DNA of 8,290 nucleotides from Flavobacteriaceae bacterium. GTDB taxonomy: Bacteria > Bacteroidota > Bacteroidia > Flavobacteriales > Flavobacteriaceae. The DNA lies in NCBI GenBank assembly GCA_002711185.1, contig PAHL01000028.1:49110-57399 (forward strand). The letters run 5' to 3'. The notes under the pieces are model-generated. The model did no database searches. It saw nothing but the letters and a program-made list of their open reading frames with translations, and was not told the origin of the DNA. Each line of letters begins with the position of its first letter. Position 1 is the stretch's first letter. Of the stretch, positions 6,912 through 8,290 are shown one piece after another. A program made the position numbers and the translations under genes.

Positions 6912-7929
6912 TTATTTTACTTTTAATAGTAAGTTGAAAAAGAAGATACAGTTGCACACTAAAAATTATAGTTGCTAGAAGTAGATGAATTGGTTGAGTT
7001 GATATCGGAAAGTCAAAATAATACATCGCAGCACCAGTAATTATCTCTAAAAATAAAACTATTAATATAATTTTAAGTGAAAATGGAATGATTTTTACCC
7101 TTTTAAATTCGTAATATAATAGGAGGTGAGTTACAAGAATAATTAATGAAAACGTCCGATGAAAGTAAAATTTGAATGGAGCAAATTTAAGCCATAATTC
7201 TTGTTGTATTGGAAATTTGTTCATCTGAAAATCAATGAATTGACGAACTTGAGTTCCTGAAAATATTTGTATTAACGTTAAGAAAAATCCAAATGATAGA
7301 ATTAGTATTATTTTTTTATTTGTACTTATTTTAATGGTATTTATTCGTGAGAGATATAACGTATAAATAAGTATTCCTAAAATAATAAATGCCATGATCA
7401 AATGGATCGTGATTTTATAAGGGAGCAAATTCGAATCAACTACTTCTTTTCCCAATATAGCTTGAAAAACCATACCAATTACAGCTAAAAACGATAATAT
7501 TGCAATAATCCTGTTTTTTTTCCATGAAAGTAAAGAGTAACAAAACATTATAAAAATAGTAATACCTGCTATTGCCCCTATTAATCTGTTAATGAATTCA
7601 ATCCATGTGTGATAGACGTTAAACTCAGAATAGTCATGTTTTAAATATGGGTTCCAATTTTTTTTATTGTATTCGTTTTTTGATTTAAAATCAACTTTTG
7701 CTACTCTGAGTGATTCTTTTAAGATTATGACCTCGTTTTTATTGTATGAATAGTTTGGTTTCCATTCTAATTGATTTCTTTCTGTTGGCGGAATAATGTA
7801 TCCAAAGCATTTAGGCCAATCGGGGCAGCCCATCCCACTTCCTGTAACTCTTACAGTAGCTCCAGCAGCGATAACTAAATAAATTAATACTAATGAAGCG
7901 TTAAGAAAAAATAAAAATTTTTTATTCAT
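6895..7929 (-). CDS. ctaA: Heme A synthase, COX15/CtaA family membrane protein
   Basis: CtaA oxidises the C8 methyl of heme O to a formyl group, giving heme A for aa3-type cytochrome oxidase in the cytoplasmic membrane. The 344 residues show about eight hydrophobic segments (near 5-23, 115-135, 141-160, 172-193, 206-224, 257-274, 283-301, 312-332), the two-fold four-helix arrangement of the family. TVRVTGSGMGCPDWPKC at 25-41 carries the extracytoplasmic cysteine pair C35/C41. H176, H257 (FHR) and H315 fit three of the four usual heme-ligand histidines. The first-position motif reads EFINR (111-115), with Asn where Bacillus CtaA has the ExxHR His; H107 lies four residues before the Glu. A long first outer loop (about 42-108) is present. 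Its ATG overlaps the cca stop by 8 bp, and its own end overlaps the next gene by 17 bp, so co-transcription is likely. No heme O synthase gene is in the window. Confidence 0.92.
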   Translation of the reverse strand: MNKKFLFFLNASLVLIYLVIAAGATVRVTGSGMGCPDWPKCFGYIIPPTERNQLEWKPNYSYNKNEVIILKESLRVAKVDFKSKNEYNKKNWNPYLKHDYSEFNVYHTWIEFINRLIGAIAGITIFIMFCYSLLSWKKNRIIAILSFLAVIGMVFQAILGKEVVDSNLLPYKITIHLIMAFIILGILIYTLYLSRINTIKISTNKKIILILSFGFFLTLIQIFSGTQVRQFIDFQMNKFPIQQELWLKFAPFKFYFHRTFSLIILVTHLLLYYEFKRVKIIPFSLKIILIVLFLEIITGAAMYYFDFPISTQPIHLLLATIIFSVQLYLLFQLTIKSKINDIKN

Positions 7930-8290
7930 GTGGTTTTAATCCTAATTTTTTTCCAATACTTTTCATTAACTTGTATGCAGATGATTTTTCATTTGGAATT
8001 TTCCCTTCTAGAATTGATTCTTTAATAATTTCTTTTATTTGTCCGACCTCTTTACATGGTTTAATATTAAAATACTTCATTATAGTATCTCCATCTACTG
8101 GTGGTTGAAAATTTCTAATCTTATCCCTATTTTCGACCTCAATTATTTTTTTAATTACAATTTCAAAGTTTTTATGATATTCGGAGAATTTTTTCTCATT
8201 TTTTGTAGTTATATCAGCTTTACACAAACATATTAAGTCATCTATATGATCACCAGCATCAAAAACCAATCTTCTAACTGCAGCATCGGT
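7922..8290 (-). CDS. cca: CCA tRNA nucleotidyltransferase, C-terminal part (5' end outside window)
   Basis: The full enzyme adds or repairs the 3' CCA of tRNAs from CTP and ATP without a nucleic-acid template. Only the last 122 residues are present. The frame is open to the right edge, so the TTG at 8269 is an internal Leu and the nucleotidyltransferase head and most of the HD domain are missing. What is visible matches the Bacteroidota HD-containing CCA enzyme tail: VRRLVFDAGDHIDDLICLCKAD, then IRNFQPPVDGDTIMKYF, then a P-C-K-E-V-G-Q-I-K-E-I segment and ILEGKIPNE before the terminal helix. The stop codon lies within an 8-bp overlap with the ctaA start (ATGAATAA on the minus strand), which suggests translational coupling. 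The promoter for this run should lie beyond 8290. An HD-domain polynucleotide adenylyltransferase is the main alternative label for the same family. Confidence 0.9.
   Translation of the reverse strand, partial: TDAAVRRLVFDAGDHIDDLICLCKADITTKNEKKFSEYHKNFEIVIKKIIEVENRDKIRNFQPPVDGDTIMKYFNIKPCKEVGQIKEIIKESILEGKIPNEKSSAYKLMKSIGKKLGLKPHE

Noticed and set aside
8039..8236. Open plus-strand frame opposite cca
   Set aside because: It is antisense to the conserved C-terminal CCA-enzyme coding sequence, with aromatic-rich composition typical of a reversed AT-rich gene.

Overview
The window looks like chromosomal DNA from a low-GC (about 30% by eye), compact Flavobacteriales-type member of the Bacteroidota, probably a free-living aerobic and perhaps marine lineage. 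Four things point there: the MnmA, LysA and CCA-enzyme sequences have the lineage's characteristic wording; start codons lack clear Shine-Dalgarno sequences and sit behind A/T-rich leaders; two or three intergenic sites match the Bacteroidota sigma consensus TAnnTTTG; and the gene set is housekeeping. There is no mobile element, CRISPR array, rRNA or tRNA gene.

Layout from left to right: the 3' part of mnmA (+, cut by the window edge); lysA (-); a 146-bp divergent spacer; sucC (+); uvrB (-); a 123-bp divergent spacer; a 354-aa protein of unassigned function (+); then a three-gene minus-strand run in transcription order cca (cut by the right edge), ctaA and a small pRiA4b ORF-3-like gene, joined by 8-bp and 17-bp overlaps. 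The first five genes alternate strand. All three tail-to-tail junctions are extremely tight: a 15-bp gap, a 0-bp gap and a 4-bp overlap, with no room for a conventional terminator.

The recognised genes cover separate core functions rather than one pathway: tRNA maturation (mnmA 2-thiouridine, cca 3' end), lysine biosynthesis (lysA), TCA cycle (sucC), nucleotide excision repair (uvrB) and heme A synthesis for aerobic cytochrome oxidase (ctaA). The minus-strand run is probably one transcript.

The most interesting item is the 354-aa protein at 5386-6450. It has no obvious family name, but its middle reads like a protein-kinase-like/aminoglycoside-phosphotransferase fold: a candidate ATP-binding Lys, a helix Glu, a hinge, a GD-x4-N catalytic loop and an IDFD metal-binding strand. 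Other points worth checking are a TTG start at lysA overlapped by a promoter-like element, an Asn at a usual heme-ligand His position in CtaA, and an A10 tract inside the small ORF-3-like gene. No previously undescribed multi-gene system is evident.
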